Positions 32,655 to 41,447 of a stretch of DNA of 54,049 bases are shown here, piece after piece. The position numbers and the translations under genes are program-made. The DNA is taken from NCBI GenBank assembly GCA_964451325.1, contig CAYVHO010000017.1, forward strand, positions 1 to 54,049. The letters are read 5' to 3'. A model generated the notes under the pieces. It did not search any database and was not told the DNA's origin. It saw only the letters and a list, made by a program, of their open reading frames with translations. Origin of the DNA: JAADHI01 sp964451325. GTDB taxonomy: Bacteria; Nitrospirota; Nitrospiria; SBBL01; JAADHI01. Position 1 is the first letter of the stretch. The number at the start of each line of letters is the position of its first letter.

Positions 32655-33317
32655 ATGAAAAAAACCATGCACTGTGCGGCAGTTGTGATTGCCATCTTGT
32701 TTCTAAGCCTGTTTTACATGAGGGGTGCAGATGCTGCCACAAATGACGCCATTAATCAGGGGACAGGAAGCACCCCGCTTTCCAACACCACAACTTCGGT
32801 CACCGTGACATCCACACAACTGGGACTGGTCAAAGTGGTCTATGACACCAGTGGCAACTGCCTGGCCAGTTCGGATGCTGATGGTGCCTGTAATAGTGGT
32901 ACCACAAGTGTATCGGTGCCGACGGGGACGGAGTTGGTTTTTGCCATTTATGTGCCGAACACGACCGCGATTTCCGCGCCGGACATCCGCTTTCAGGACA
33001 ATATCGATGATGTGGCGACGGATTATTTTGAATTTCAAGCCAACGAATTCGCGGCCTCAACGGGTATTGCTTGGGCAACACGCGCGGCGACGGGTGCCAC
33101 AAAAGCGAATATCTGGACGGCGCTTGCCAGTCCAACGAACCTGACTAATGCCTTCGACGGCAGCACCGGGAGCAATGAATATTGTGGCATCGATACCAGT
33201 GCTTCTCCCGATCAATTGATCTGTGGTGGTGATGCTTCTTCTCCCAACAATGATCAGGTGGATGTCGCGGCTGATACGCTCTTTGCGATTAAATTCCATG
33301 TGATCAAAAGAGACTAA
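32655..33317 (+). CDS. Secreted DUF11-like protein
   Basis: About 220 residues from the ATG at 32655, with a GGAGAG ribosome site and signal peptide MKKTMHCAAVVIAIL to RGADA. An earlier in-frame ATG (32595) follows a G7 run and would add a polar leader. After a short threonine-rich start (TSVTVTSTQLGLVKVVYD) the protein is one domain with SVPTGTELVFAIYVPN, DIRFQDNIDDVATDYFEF, NAFDGSTGSNEYCGID, LICGGDASSPNND and ends FHVIKRD. The same domain ends the preceding gene, including near-identical DNA, so one arose from the other by duplication. Cysteines near 50-60 and in EYCGID and LICGG may form disulfides. Probable periplasmic or surface subunit; function unknown. Confidence 0.72.
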   Translation: MKKTMHCAAVVIAILFLSLFYMRGADAATNDAINQGTGSTPLSNTTTSVTVTSTQLGLVKVVYDTSGNCLASSDADGACNSGTTSVSVPTGTELVFAIYVPNTTAISAPDIRFQDNIDDVATDYFEFQANEFAASTGIAWATRAATGATKANIWTALASPTNLTNAFDGSTGSNEYCGIDTSASPDQLICGGDASSPNNDQVDVAADTLFAIKFHVIKRD

Positions 33318-33521
33318 ATCATCAAAGACTAGGCAGCACAAGACGTCAAGGCAGTAGGAATATCGCTGTTCTCGATGTTTTCAGGATCGGGGAAAAGTTC
33401 TGTGTTTGGTATCACAGCCTGCCTAAAAATAAAAGTCGGTACATCGCTTGCGGCATGCCGCTCAAAACGGATGTATTGACGTAATCATCACGCAAAATCC
33501 AGAACTTTAAGCAATATCTGG

Positions 33522-34136
33522 ATGAGGGATAGTGCCTTGGAATTGAAGACAGGGCATAGAGAACAATTGAGCTCTCGGACAAGTCTGGCGGCAATGCTGA
33601 TATTGCTGGTGGCATTATTCTGGCCGCGCTTCGGGTTTTCGGCCAGCAACACGGCCGTTGATGCGGGTGGTCTGGGTTTGTCCGCATCAGGAACGGTAAC
33701 GGTAACCAGTGTCCGACTGGGACTCGTCAAACAAGCGCGGGACCTGTCCGGTACCGTTTTGCCTGGCGGTTCAGATGTCGCCGTCGGTACGCAAATTTAC
33801 TTTGTTTTGTACCTGGACAACAGTACAGCGGTCACTGCGACAGACATTCAATTGAACGATCTTCTAAACGAAACACAATTCACATATGTTGTCAACAGTC
33901 TTGAAAGCACTGTTGTGGCAAGTGCTTCCAGCGATGCGGCTATTTGGGCAGGCTCCTGGTCTTTTCTGACAGATGAGCTTGGTGGGCCGGATGACCTTGC
34001 TTCGATTACAGATAGCGACGGGCCGGTCGGATTGGATCGAATCACAATCGGTGCTGTGTCCGGACAAGTCAATCAAGGCTTAAATATCATAGGAAGCACG
34101 CTAAGAGCGATTCGCTTCAGGGTGACGGTGAATTGA
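33522..34136 (+). CDS. Secreted DUF11-like protein, third paralogue
   Basis: A 204-residue protein with a long N-terminal region and a signal segment (TSLAAMLILLVALFWPRFGFSA written here only in part: LAAMLILLVALFW). The mature part resembles the two upstream paralogues in order but is diverged: VTVTSVRLGLVKQARDLSG, VGTQIYFVLYLDNSTAVTATD, then a last strand IRFRVTVN in place of IKRD. It lacks the cysteines. Start could be ATG 33522 or TTG 33537 (GAGGG ahead of the latter). Its stop overlaps the start of the giant outer-membrane gene by four bases, so the two are translationally coupled and probably act together. The 204-base gap before it shows no clear element. Confidence 0.65.
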   Translation: MRDSALELKTGHREQLSSRTSLAAMLILLVALFWPRFGFSASNTAVDAGGLGLSASGTVTVTSVRLGLVKQARDLSGTVLPGGSDVAVGTQIYFVLYLDNSTAVTATDIQLNDLLNETQFTYVVNSLESTVVASASSDAAIWAGSWSFLTDELGGPDDLASITDSDGPVGLDRITIGAVSGQVNQGLNIIGSTLRAIRFRVTVN

Positions 34137-37100
34137 ATAGGAGACGCGAGATAAAAGGGCGAATCGCCATTGCGTTGCTCTGGGCCGTCATGGTCTGGGC
34201 CGGGTTTTCCAATGCCTATGCCGCACCGATTTCTAACACGGCAACGGGTATGATGAACGGCAGCGTGCTTGATCTTAGCAATGCGACTGTCAGCCTAAAT
34301 TCTACTGGAGGCGGATCAGCGGTGACCAGTGTCCTGGCTGAAATTTCACCCAATGCTGTGGGGATTAACAGCATCGGCCAAGCCTTTATCTATGACGTGT
34401 TACCCACGATCAACGTGGGGGATACGGGTTTAAACCAAGTCGCCATTACCGCGCCAGCGGGCTATAACAATCTTTCCGTCAGCGGTGTTTCTGTCGGAGG
34501 AACGTCTCAGGTGGTGGGCACTGGCTGTCCCACGCTGAATGCAGGGGAATACTGTGGGAACATGACAGGACAAGTGATGACAGTCACGCTCGGCACGCCG
34601 GTGACAGGCTCGCTCACAGCCCTCCAGTTCACATTTTCTGTTGATGTGCCATCGACCCTTGGCGCTGGTGATTTTACCGCGATGGTGGACGATACCACCA
34701 CAATCACTACAGCGCAAACGGTCACGGCGGGTGACGCTGATGGCGATACGGGTGATTTGAATAGTCTGAATGTGAGTGTTCGGGCCATTGATGTTGTACG
34801 GTCCCTTGTCTCTGCCACGCCTCTGTTGCTCGAAATAGACCGTGATGGCGATGGCAATCCCTTTAGTACGATTACAATTATTCCACGAGATCCTTCCAAT
34901 GTGGATCTGGGGTCGAATCTGAATGTTGTTGTTTCCGTCATAGAAGCAGCCCTCCCTTCCGCAAAACCTTCGGGTGTAAAACAAGCGCCGGGAGATCCCT
35001 TTGGTGTGCTCAGTCCCGTGCTTGATCACGGTGACGGGACTTATAGCACACAACTCAGTTCCTCTGTTTCCGGTATTTTGAGCATCAGCACAACAGTGAA
35101 TGGTGTCCTGCTTCAGTCTGTCTCTACAGTGACCTTTACGGCAGGGCAGGTCTTGAAAATCAGCAAGACGGCCAATAAAAAATCAGGCGTTATTGGAGAC
35201 ATTATTACTTATGAAGTGGCGATTCAAAATACAACAACGCAGGATGTGAGCTCTGTGACTTTGAATGACAAGGTTCCCCCTGGATTTAAGTATTTGCGGG
35301 GTTCCACGCTTATAAATGGCCAGACGGCAGGTGATCCCACGGGAAACCAGACGCGTGCTTTTAATTTGGGCACCATCGCGGCATGGGTGGATCAAAATGG
35401 AAATGGATTGGCGGATACAGGGGATTTGGGCAATATGACCTTGTCTTATCAGCTCGTTATTGGATCGGGGGTTAAACCCGGAGACCATATCAATCGCGCA
35501 CAGGCCGTAGATTTTGCGGCGATCTCAAATCAGGCCAGCGTAAAAGTCAGGGTCAATAGCGATCCAATTTTTGACCTGGGCACATTGATCGGAAAGGTTT
35601 TTTTCGACAAGAATAAAAATGGCTATCAGGATCGCAGGGAAGTGGGCATTGGTGCTGCGCAGGTGGTACTGGACAATGGGACTTATGTCATTACAGATGA
35701 CCACGGACGCTTTCATTTTCCCGGTGTGCGACCGGGACAGCGGCTTTTGAAGATCAACACGGCGACCTTACCGCCCGGCACGACGGTGACCACCGAAGAA
35801 GCACGTATTGTCGAAGTCAGTCGTGGTCTTTTAACGAAGGTCAATTTTGGGGTGGTTTACGATATCGAAACAGAGCACATCGGTCGACCCGGTAAGCGGG
35901 GCATCGCTGTTGCCCCCAAGGCTGAAATCGAACCGACGCAAATCACGGGGCATTTAGATGCCATGCAACTGCTTGTGAATGGCGAGCGTGTGAACCTGCC
36001 GCTCAATCAGGCTTATCTGGGGTTGGGTCGCCTTCAGGAAACGGTCGAAATGGTTGGGGAGCGTTTGAGCCGCGCGATTCCTTTCTCCATTAAGATGGGT
36101 ACCTCAGAAGCAGTAAAACAATGGCGTCTGGAAATACATACTGAAAACGGAGCACTGTTTCGCGTGCTTCAAGCTGAGGGTGCGCCACCGGAAGAGATTT
36201 TATGGGATGGGAAGAATGCCGAAGGAAGACTGATGGAAGGCGGCGCGATTTATGTCTATCAATTTAAAATTGATTATAAAGACGGGTCTTCTGAATCGAG
36301 TGCGAAACGGCTTTTTGGTGTGAATAAAACTTCGGCAATATCGCTCAGCTTATTGGGTTCCGCTTTTGAGGTGGGTTCGGTACAAATCGGTGCAAAGACG
36401 GAAGAAGCCTTACATTCACTGGCTGAAACCTTAAAAAAATATCCGGATGAACGCATCACCATCGAAGGGCATACAGATAACACCGGGAGTGAGACCTCTA
36501 ATCTGGAACTTTCAAAGGCACGGGCGGAAGCGGCGATGCACTACCTGATTGAGAAAAAGGGGATCAACAAAAAGCGCTTTTCGCTCAAGTGGTTTGGCGA
36601 AGAAAAACCCATCGCGAGTAACCATTTTGAAGAGGGTCGATCTGTCAATCGGCGTGTTGAGATTGTGGGTGCGATTCAGGAGGTGAAAAAGGCTAAAATA
36701 TTAAGCCATCCGCGTTCTGAGGCCGTAATGAGCGTTAACGGTGTGCCTGTTCAAGTGGATGAGGATGAGCGTTTCTCCGTGTCGCTTGGCAACAATGTAG
36801 ACAGCTTTGTTTTTGAAATGTCGAGTTCTCAGGGAGAAGTCGTCAAAACAAGATTGGTTTTTCCAAAGCTGAGCATTACGGCACCTGCTGAAAAAGAGAT
36901 CTTGAATTTTGGAGAACGCAATGAACGTTATTTGGCGCTCCCGCTACCGAAAGGAGACAAAAAAACCGCCGGGCTTCCAGTGGCATCCTATCGTCTCCAG
37001 GGTGTAACAGGAGTGGGTAATCAGGTCTGGGTGGATGGTAAGCACGTTAAGCTCCTGCCAAGCGGTATTTTTGAAACGGATATTTTACTCAAAATTGGAG

Positions 37101-40081
37101 AAAACGTCTTTACCATTGTGGTCAACAATGCACAGCAACTCAGCCGCATGATGACACTCAAGATCGATCTTTCGGATAAAGACGAACAAGGACGGATCAT
37201 GATGGCACTTAAACCTATTCCACAAATCTCTGTCCTCTTGCCCCCGAAGGATAAAGTGTTATCCCATATCGAGCTGCCCTTGCGTGGTATGACGGATCCA
37301 GGCAATCAGGTTTGGGTGAATCAAGAGCAGATTGTGGTTCAGGAAAACGGGACCTTCAGCGCAAGCGCACAACTCAAACAAGGGAAGAATACACTGGTCA
37401 TCGAAGTACGTGACCCAGAGGGTTTTACAAGCCAGATTGAGCGTGAGCTGCTTGTTGAAAATGCTCCCTTCTTTTTGATGGCCCTGGCTGATGGCGAGTT
37501 TGGGCAGATCACAACCTCGGGTTATTTGGAAGGGGCGGGTGCTGATAAGGCGAAAGATTATTATTCAAAAGGACGCCTGGCCTATTATTTAAAAGGAAAG
37601 ATTCTGGGGAAATATCTCATGACATCGGCCTTTGATACGGGAAAAAATGAATTTGATCAGATGTTTCAAGATTTGGATCAAGCGGAAACAGAGCGCTTCT
37701 TTACGAATATTGATCCAGACAAATTCTATCCCGTTTATGGCGACGAAAGTACCGTGGTTTATGATGCACAAACCCAGGGTAAGTTTTATCTCGCGATTGA
37801 AGGTGAGGATTTAAATGTACTCGTGGGCAATTACAAAACCGACTTCAATGAAACCGAGCTTGCGGTCTTTAATCGCACCTTTTATGGCGGGCGCTTTGAA
37901 TACCGTTCACTTTCAAAGAGTCCCTACGGAGCGCACGACACAAAGGTTGTGGTTTTTGCGGCACAAGTGCGACAAGTGCATGTGCAAAACACCTTCCGTG
38001 CGACAGGCGGCTCACTTTATTACCTTTCTGAAAAAGAGATCATCGAAGGCAGCGAACAAGTCCGGCTTGAGATTCGTGATCAGGAGACGGGTTTGGTCCT
38101 GGCACAAATTGACCAGGTTCGGGATGCCGATTATAGTTTTAAGTATGAAGAAGGCCGTATTTTATTCCGGCGACCGATTTCAAGCGTCGCCTCCAATGAC
38201 CTGCTTTTACGGCAGGAGTCCTTGCAGGGTCATCCCGTATTTGTCTTGGTTGATTTTGAGTATGAGGCCCAGAGTTTTGATAAAAAGTCGCTCGGTGCAC
38301 GTGTGCGGCAGCACTTGGGGGACCATCTTGCAGTCGGGGGCACGGTGATTGAAGATGCGGCGGAATCCGGTGATTACGAACTGAGGGCCCTTGATGCGGA
38401 AGTCCGTTTTGGAGAAGGCACAACAGTCGTCGGGGAATACGCCGAAAGCAAGGGCAAAAACAGTGCGACCTTAATCAGTGATGATGGCGGCCTTAGTTTT
38501 ACGCCCATTACGACTGCAGCCGTGGGGACGGGTGAGGCTTATAAAGTTGCTGTTCGTAGCGATATTTCCGAGTGGTTCGGAGGAAAAGATCGTCTCGTGA
38601 GCAATGTCTATTATAAACGGCTTTCGCCAGAATTTTTTTCAAACGGGACCTTATTGGAGCAGGGGACTTTAAAATATGGTGGTGGCATCAAAGCGGTTTT
38701 GAGCAAACGAGATGTCTTGCGTTTTCGTTACGACTTCCAAGAGGTGATTGCGAATGGGAATCTGGCTTCGGCCAACCAAGTGGGTGCGAAACAAGTGATC
38801 GTAAAAGAGATTGAATATGATCACCGACGTGGGCCTTTTCTCTTCACTGCTGGATTACAGGATAAACAAATTGATGATACCGCAGGTCTTTCTAAAGTGG
38901 AACAGCAGCTCGCCGGACGTGTGGATTGGATCATGAGTGAGCGCATTTCAACGTCCATTCGTCATCAGCAGTTGATTCAAGGTCCGGAGGCTTATCGTAC
39001 TACTTTTGGTTTAAAGGTGGGTTTTACGGACTGGCTTGATGGGGTTGCAGAAGGCGCACATGCCCGTGATGGGGATACAGCCTTGTTGGGATTTAGCGCC
39101 CGTCTTGATGAGCGTTCCACGATTTACGCCAATGAAACCCTGGATAAAAAACAGGGTCAAGATGCGACCTGGGGTTCTGTCGTCGGGGGAGACCGCCTGT
39201 TGACACAGGGTCTAAAACTCTATGGGGAATATGGTCAAGAACGGGGCAATGTGAATCAAATCCGTTCACTTTGGGGTCTGAATCAAGGGTTTGGTGATCA
39301 AAAAAAGCTAAAAATCAATTTGAATTACGAGCGTAGTCGTCTTAAAGGCATTACTCAGAATACCAGACGGGAGAGTGTTTCTATGGGTTTGCGTTATAGA
39401 CGTCCAGATGGCAGTCGTTTGGCACATCGTATTGAAGTGCGTTTTGAAAAAGCGGCAGATAGAAAAATACAGCGGCTTATGACACATCGTGGCGAGTTAA
39501 AAATCCTTTCGGGTTTGACACTGTTTGGAAAATTTAATTTTAGTGATACAAAAAATAAATCTCAGAATAGACTTGAGGCCCGATTTACCGAAGCTGGTAT
39601 GGGGGTTGCCTATCGTCCCATTACATTTGATCGTCTCAATCTCATTACAAAATATACCTTTCTCTTAGATGAAAAGCCGAATGCCAGCGGTCCGATGTTA
39701 AAGACCTCGGCGCATGTGAGTTCTTTGGAAGCCATCTACGATTTTTCACGCTATTTCCAGTGGGTTCAGAAATACGCCGTGAAAATAAAAGAAGAAAGGC
39801 AAAGTCCCCGCGCTGACCTGAAAAGCCAGACCGACCTTTGGATCAGTCGACTTAATTTCCATGTGAATAAAAGTTGGGATATCGGGGTCGAGTACCGCAT
39901 TTTGAAACAGTCGCTCGCCAAGGATCAGTTGAAAGGATATGCGGTCGAAGTTAATCGCGCCCTGGCAAAACATTTTCGATTGGGCGTGGGTTACAACTTT
40001 AGCCGTTTTAGTGACAATGAGTTTTCCGATAACAATTACGATGCACGGGGTTGGTTCATCCGCGCACAGGGGAAATATTAG
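34133..40081 (+). CDS. Giant multidomain outer-membrane protein (DUF11, SdrD-B, FlgD-like, OmpA, Ig-like, beta-barrel)
   Basis: A 1982-residue exported protein starting at a TTG overlapping the upstream stop. Order of parts: signal peptide (1-30); beta-rich region (30-335); DUF11 domain (about 340-470; KTANKKSGVIGDIITYEVAI); SdrD-B-like domain (481-590; GKVFFDKNKNGYQDRRE); FlgD-like Ig (660-725; EILWDGKNAEGRLMEGG); OmpA peptidoglycan-binding domain (736-850; ITIEGHTDNTG, NRRVEIV); Ig-like repeats (940-1115; GNQVWVDGKH, GNQVWVNQEQ); and an 850-residue amphipathic beta-strand region ending GWFIRAQGKY with a terminal aromatic, as in outer-membrane barrels. OmpA placed before the barrel implies that the N-terminal domains lie in the periplasm and grip peptidoglycan. 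It overlaps the FecR gene by one base. Confidence 0.78.
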   Translation: MNRRREIKGRIAIALLWAVMVWAGFSNAYAAPISNTATGMMNGSVLDLSNATVSLNSTGGGSAVTSVLAEISPNAVGINSIGQAFIYDVLPTINVGDTGLNQVAITAPAGYNNLSVSGVSVGGTSQVVGTGCPTLNAGEYCGNMTGQVMTVTLGTPVTGSLTALQFTFSVDVPSTLGAGDFTAMVDDTTTITTAQTVTAGDADGDTGDLNSLNVSVRAIDVVRSLVSATPLLLEIDRDGDGNPFSTITIIPRDPSNVDLGSNLNVVVSVIEAALPSAKPSGVKQAPGDPFGVLSPVLDHGDGTYSTQLSSSVSGILSISTTVNGVLLQSVSTVTFTAGQVLKISKTANKKSGVIGDIITYEVAIQNTTTQDVSSVTLNDKVPPGFKYLRGSTLINGQTAGDPTGNQTRAFNLGTIAAWVDQNGNGLADTGDLGNMTLSYQLVIGSGVKPGDHINRAQAVDFAAISNQASVKVRVNSDPIFDLGTLIGKVFFDKNKNGYQDRREVGIGAAQVVLDNGTYVITDDHGRFHFPGVRPGQRLLKINTATLPPGTTVTTEEARIVEVSRGLLTKVNFGVVYDIETEHIGRPGKRGIAVAPKAEIEPTQITGHLDAMQLLVNGERVNLPLNQAYLGLGRLQETVEMVGERLSRAIPFSIKMGTSEAVKQWRLEIHTENGALFRVLQAEGAPPEEILWDGKNAEGRLMEGGAIYVYQFKIDYKDGSSESSAKRLFGVNKTSAISLSLLGSAFEVGSVQIGAKTEEALHSLAETLKKYPDERITIEGHTDNTGSETSNLELSKARAEAAMHYLIEKKGINKKRFSLKWFGEEKPIASNHFEEGRSVNRRVEIVGAIQEVKKAKILSHPRSEAVMSVNGVPVQVDEDERFSVSLGNNVDSFVFEMSSSQGEVVKTRLVFPKLSITAPAEKEILNFGERNERYLALPLPKGDKKTAGLPVASYRLQGVTGVGNQVWVDGKHVKLLPSGIFETDILLKIGENVFTIVVNNAQQLSRMMTLKIDLSDKDEQGRIMMALKPIPQISVLLPPKDKVLSHIELPLRGMTDPGNQVWVNQEQIVVQENGTFSASAQLKQGKNTLVIEVRDPEGFTSQIERELLVENAPFFLMALADGEFGQITTSGYLEGAGADKAKDYYSKGRLAYYLKGKILGKYLMTSAFDTGKNEFDQMFQDLDQAETERFFTNIDPDKFYPVYGDESTVVYDAQTQGKFYLAIEGEDLNVLVGNYKTDFNETELAVFNRTFYGGRFEYRSLSKSPYGAHDTKVVVFAAQVRQVHVQNTFRATGGSLYYLSEKEIIEGSEQVRLEIRDQETGLVLAQIDQVRDADYSFKYEEGRILFRRPISSVASNDLLLRQESLQGHPVFVLVDFEYEAQSFDKKSLGARVRQHLGDHLAVGGTVIEDAAESGDYELRALDAEVRFGEGTTVVGEYAESKGKNSATLISDDGGLSFTPITTAAVGTGEAYKVAVRSDISEWFGGKDRLVSNVYYKRLSPEFFSNGTLLEQGTLKYGGGIKAVLSKRDVLRFRYDFQEVIANGNLASANQVGAKQVIVKEIEYDHRRGPFLFTAGLQDKQIDDTAGLSKVEQQLAGRVDWIMSERISTSIRHQQLIQGPEAYRTTFGLKVGFTDWLDGVAEGAHARDGDTALLGFSARLDERSTIYANETLDKKQGQDATWGSVVGGDRLLTQGLKLYGEYGQERGNVNQIRSLWGLNQGFGDQKKLKINLNYERSRLKGITQNTRRESVSMGLRYRRPDGSRLAHRIEVRFEKAADRKIQRLMTHRGELKILSGLTLFGKFNFSDTKNKSQNRLEARFTEAGMGVAYRPITFDRLNLITKYTFLLDEKPNASGPMLKTSAHVSSLEAIYDFSRYFQWVQKYAVKIKEERQSPRADLKSQTDLWISRLNFHVNKSWDIGVEYRILKQSLAKDQLKGYAVEVNRALAKHFRLGVGYNFSRFSDNEFSDNNYDARGWFIRAQGKY

Positions 40082-41430
40082 TGACCAGACCACAGCTTCG
40101 ATCTATAAAATCTCAGCGAATCTGGCGTGTACTTCTCTGGGGGCGTGCACTGGGAGCAGAAGCCATTTGGGCGCTTGCGGCTTTTCTGCTTTGTGCTGCT
40201 TTTTTGCTGGCAGGGTTAAAACAACTTTTTCCGGCGGGAACGATGGAGATGCGCTTTTTTGAATCGGACAGTGGCCCGCGGGCCGTATCTCTTGAAAATA
40301 GGCAGGGTCATTTTCAAATGAATCTTGCGGGAGGCCCTTCTTCTGGGGTTTCAGCTTCTGTCGCTATTTTAAGTCGGGTAAAAAATGAGGTAAAGCATAA
40401 AAAAGCCAATGACATTGTTTGGGATCGTACCTTAGCGGGTTTTGAGCTTTTTGAGCGAGATGCCGTACAAACTTTAAACAATGCCAAGGCAACCATTACC
40501 TTTGATCCTGAGAATTTTCTGGAGATGGATGAAAATTCATTGGTCATTATTCGGCGTTTGGGGAATCCTCGAATATTGAGAAGCCGCCGTTCGTTTATGA
40601 TTATCGTGACGGGCCGTCTTCGGGGACGTATTGATGGCAGTGCTTCAGGACATGTGAAACTGGAAATCGCCCTGCCCACCGGTATTGCTAAAATTGATAC
40701 CAGGGACAGTTTGCATCAGATAACCGAATTTGAAGTCAATGTACTGGAAGATGCGTCCACAACGATTACGGTTTTTAAAGGGTTTGCCAAGGTGAGTGCG
40801 AATGGTAAGACGGTTGAGGTCAATGCCAATGAGTCGACCTTGATTGAAAAGAAAAATGCCCCGGCTAGACCAACAACAATTCTAAACCCTGTGGGTTTGA
40901 AAGCACCTGCGTCTCAAAAAATTATGTACTATCGTGATTTTCCGCCAGACATTTTGTTCGACTGGCAGCCAATGAAACAAGGCAAAACATATGCGTTTCA
41001 AATTTCAAAAAAAACCCGTTTTGAAAATCCTGTTGTCTCAGAAAACCTGTCAAAGTCTGAATTTCTCTACGGAAATTTGAAAAAAGGGGTTTATTTTTGG
41101 CGGGTGGCCGCTGTGGATGGAAAAGGGGTAAGGGGGCGATGGAGTCCTGTACGGAAAATTGAGGTGGTGCAGCTTTTGAGCCCACCAAAACTAAGGGTTT
41201 CTTTCCCATCAAAAGACGAAATTATCAATGAGGCGGCCATTATTGTACGCGGGGTTTCAGATCGTCAGGCCAAAATCTATATCAATGGGGACGACCCTCA
41301 AGAACGGAATGCAGAAGGGTTTAGCCATGAAGTTCCGCTTAAAAAAGGAGTAAACCTTATTTTAGTCGAATCAGTTGATCAGGTCGGGAATGTGAGTTTT
41401 GAAAGGCGGCTGATTAGTAGAAAATACTAA
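40081..41430 (+). CDS. Membrane-anchored FecR-domain protein with Ig-like end
   Basis: About 449 residues from a GTG at 40081 (TAGTG overlap with the preceding gene). A cytoplasmic basic start is followed by one membrane span (about 22-42, AIWALAAFLLCAAFLLAGL). The periplasmic part contains a FecR domain (about 125-275; FELFERDAVQTLNNAKATI, FMIIVTGRLRGRIDG, FAKVSANGKTVEVNANE), then a fibronectin-like stretch (LFDWQPMKQGKTYAFQISK, GVYFWRVAAVDGKG) and a C-terminal Ig-like repeat (IIVRGVSDRQAKIYINGDD) like those in the giant protein. FecR proteins relay outer-membrane receptor state to cytoplasmic regulators. No ECF sigma gene is adjacent; a histidine kinase follows, so FecR may signal to it instead. 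Confidence 0.85.
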   Translation: MTRPQLRSIKSQRIWRVLLWGRALGAEAIWALAAFLLCAAFLLAGLKQLFPAGTMEMRFFESDSGPRAVSLENRQGHFQMNLAGGPSSGVSASVAILSRVKNEVKHKKANDIVWDRTLAGFELFERDAVQTLNNAKATITFDPENFLEMDENSLVIIRRLGNPRILRSRRSFMIIVTGRLRGRIDGSASGHVKLEIALPTGIAKIDTRDSLHQITEFEVNVLEDASTTITVFKGFAKVSANGKTVEVNANESTLIEKKNAPARPTTILNPVGLKAPASQKIMYYRDFPPDILFDWQPMKQGKTYAFQISKKTRFENPVVSENLSKSEFLYGNLKKGVYFWRVAAVDGKGVRGRWSPVRKIEVVQLLSPPKLRVSFPSKDEIINEAAIIVRGVSDRQAKIYINGDDPQERNAEGFSHEVPLKKGVNLILVESVDQVGNVSFERRLISRKY

Positions 41431-41447
41431 CCTTAAGGTGATTTTTT

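Noticed and set aside
33318..33521. c-di-GMP riboswitch in the spacer before the third DUF11-like gene
   Set aside because: I could not find the conserved GEMM core or tetraloop-receptor pattern here or upstream of 30253.
34430..35053. Minus-strand frame of 207 codons inside the giant protein gene
   Set aside because: Antisense shadow rich in His/Arg/Ile with no domain; the sense frame shows continuous domains.
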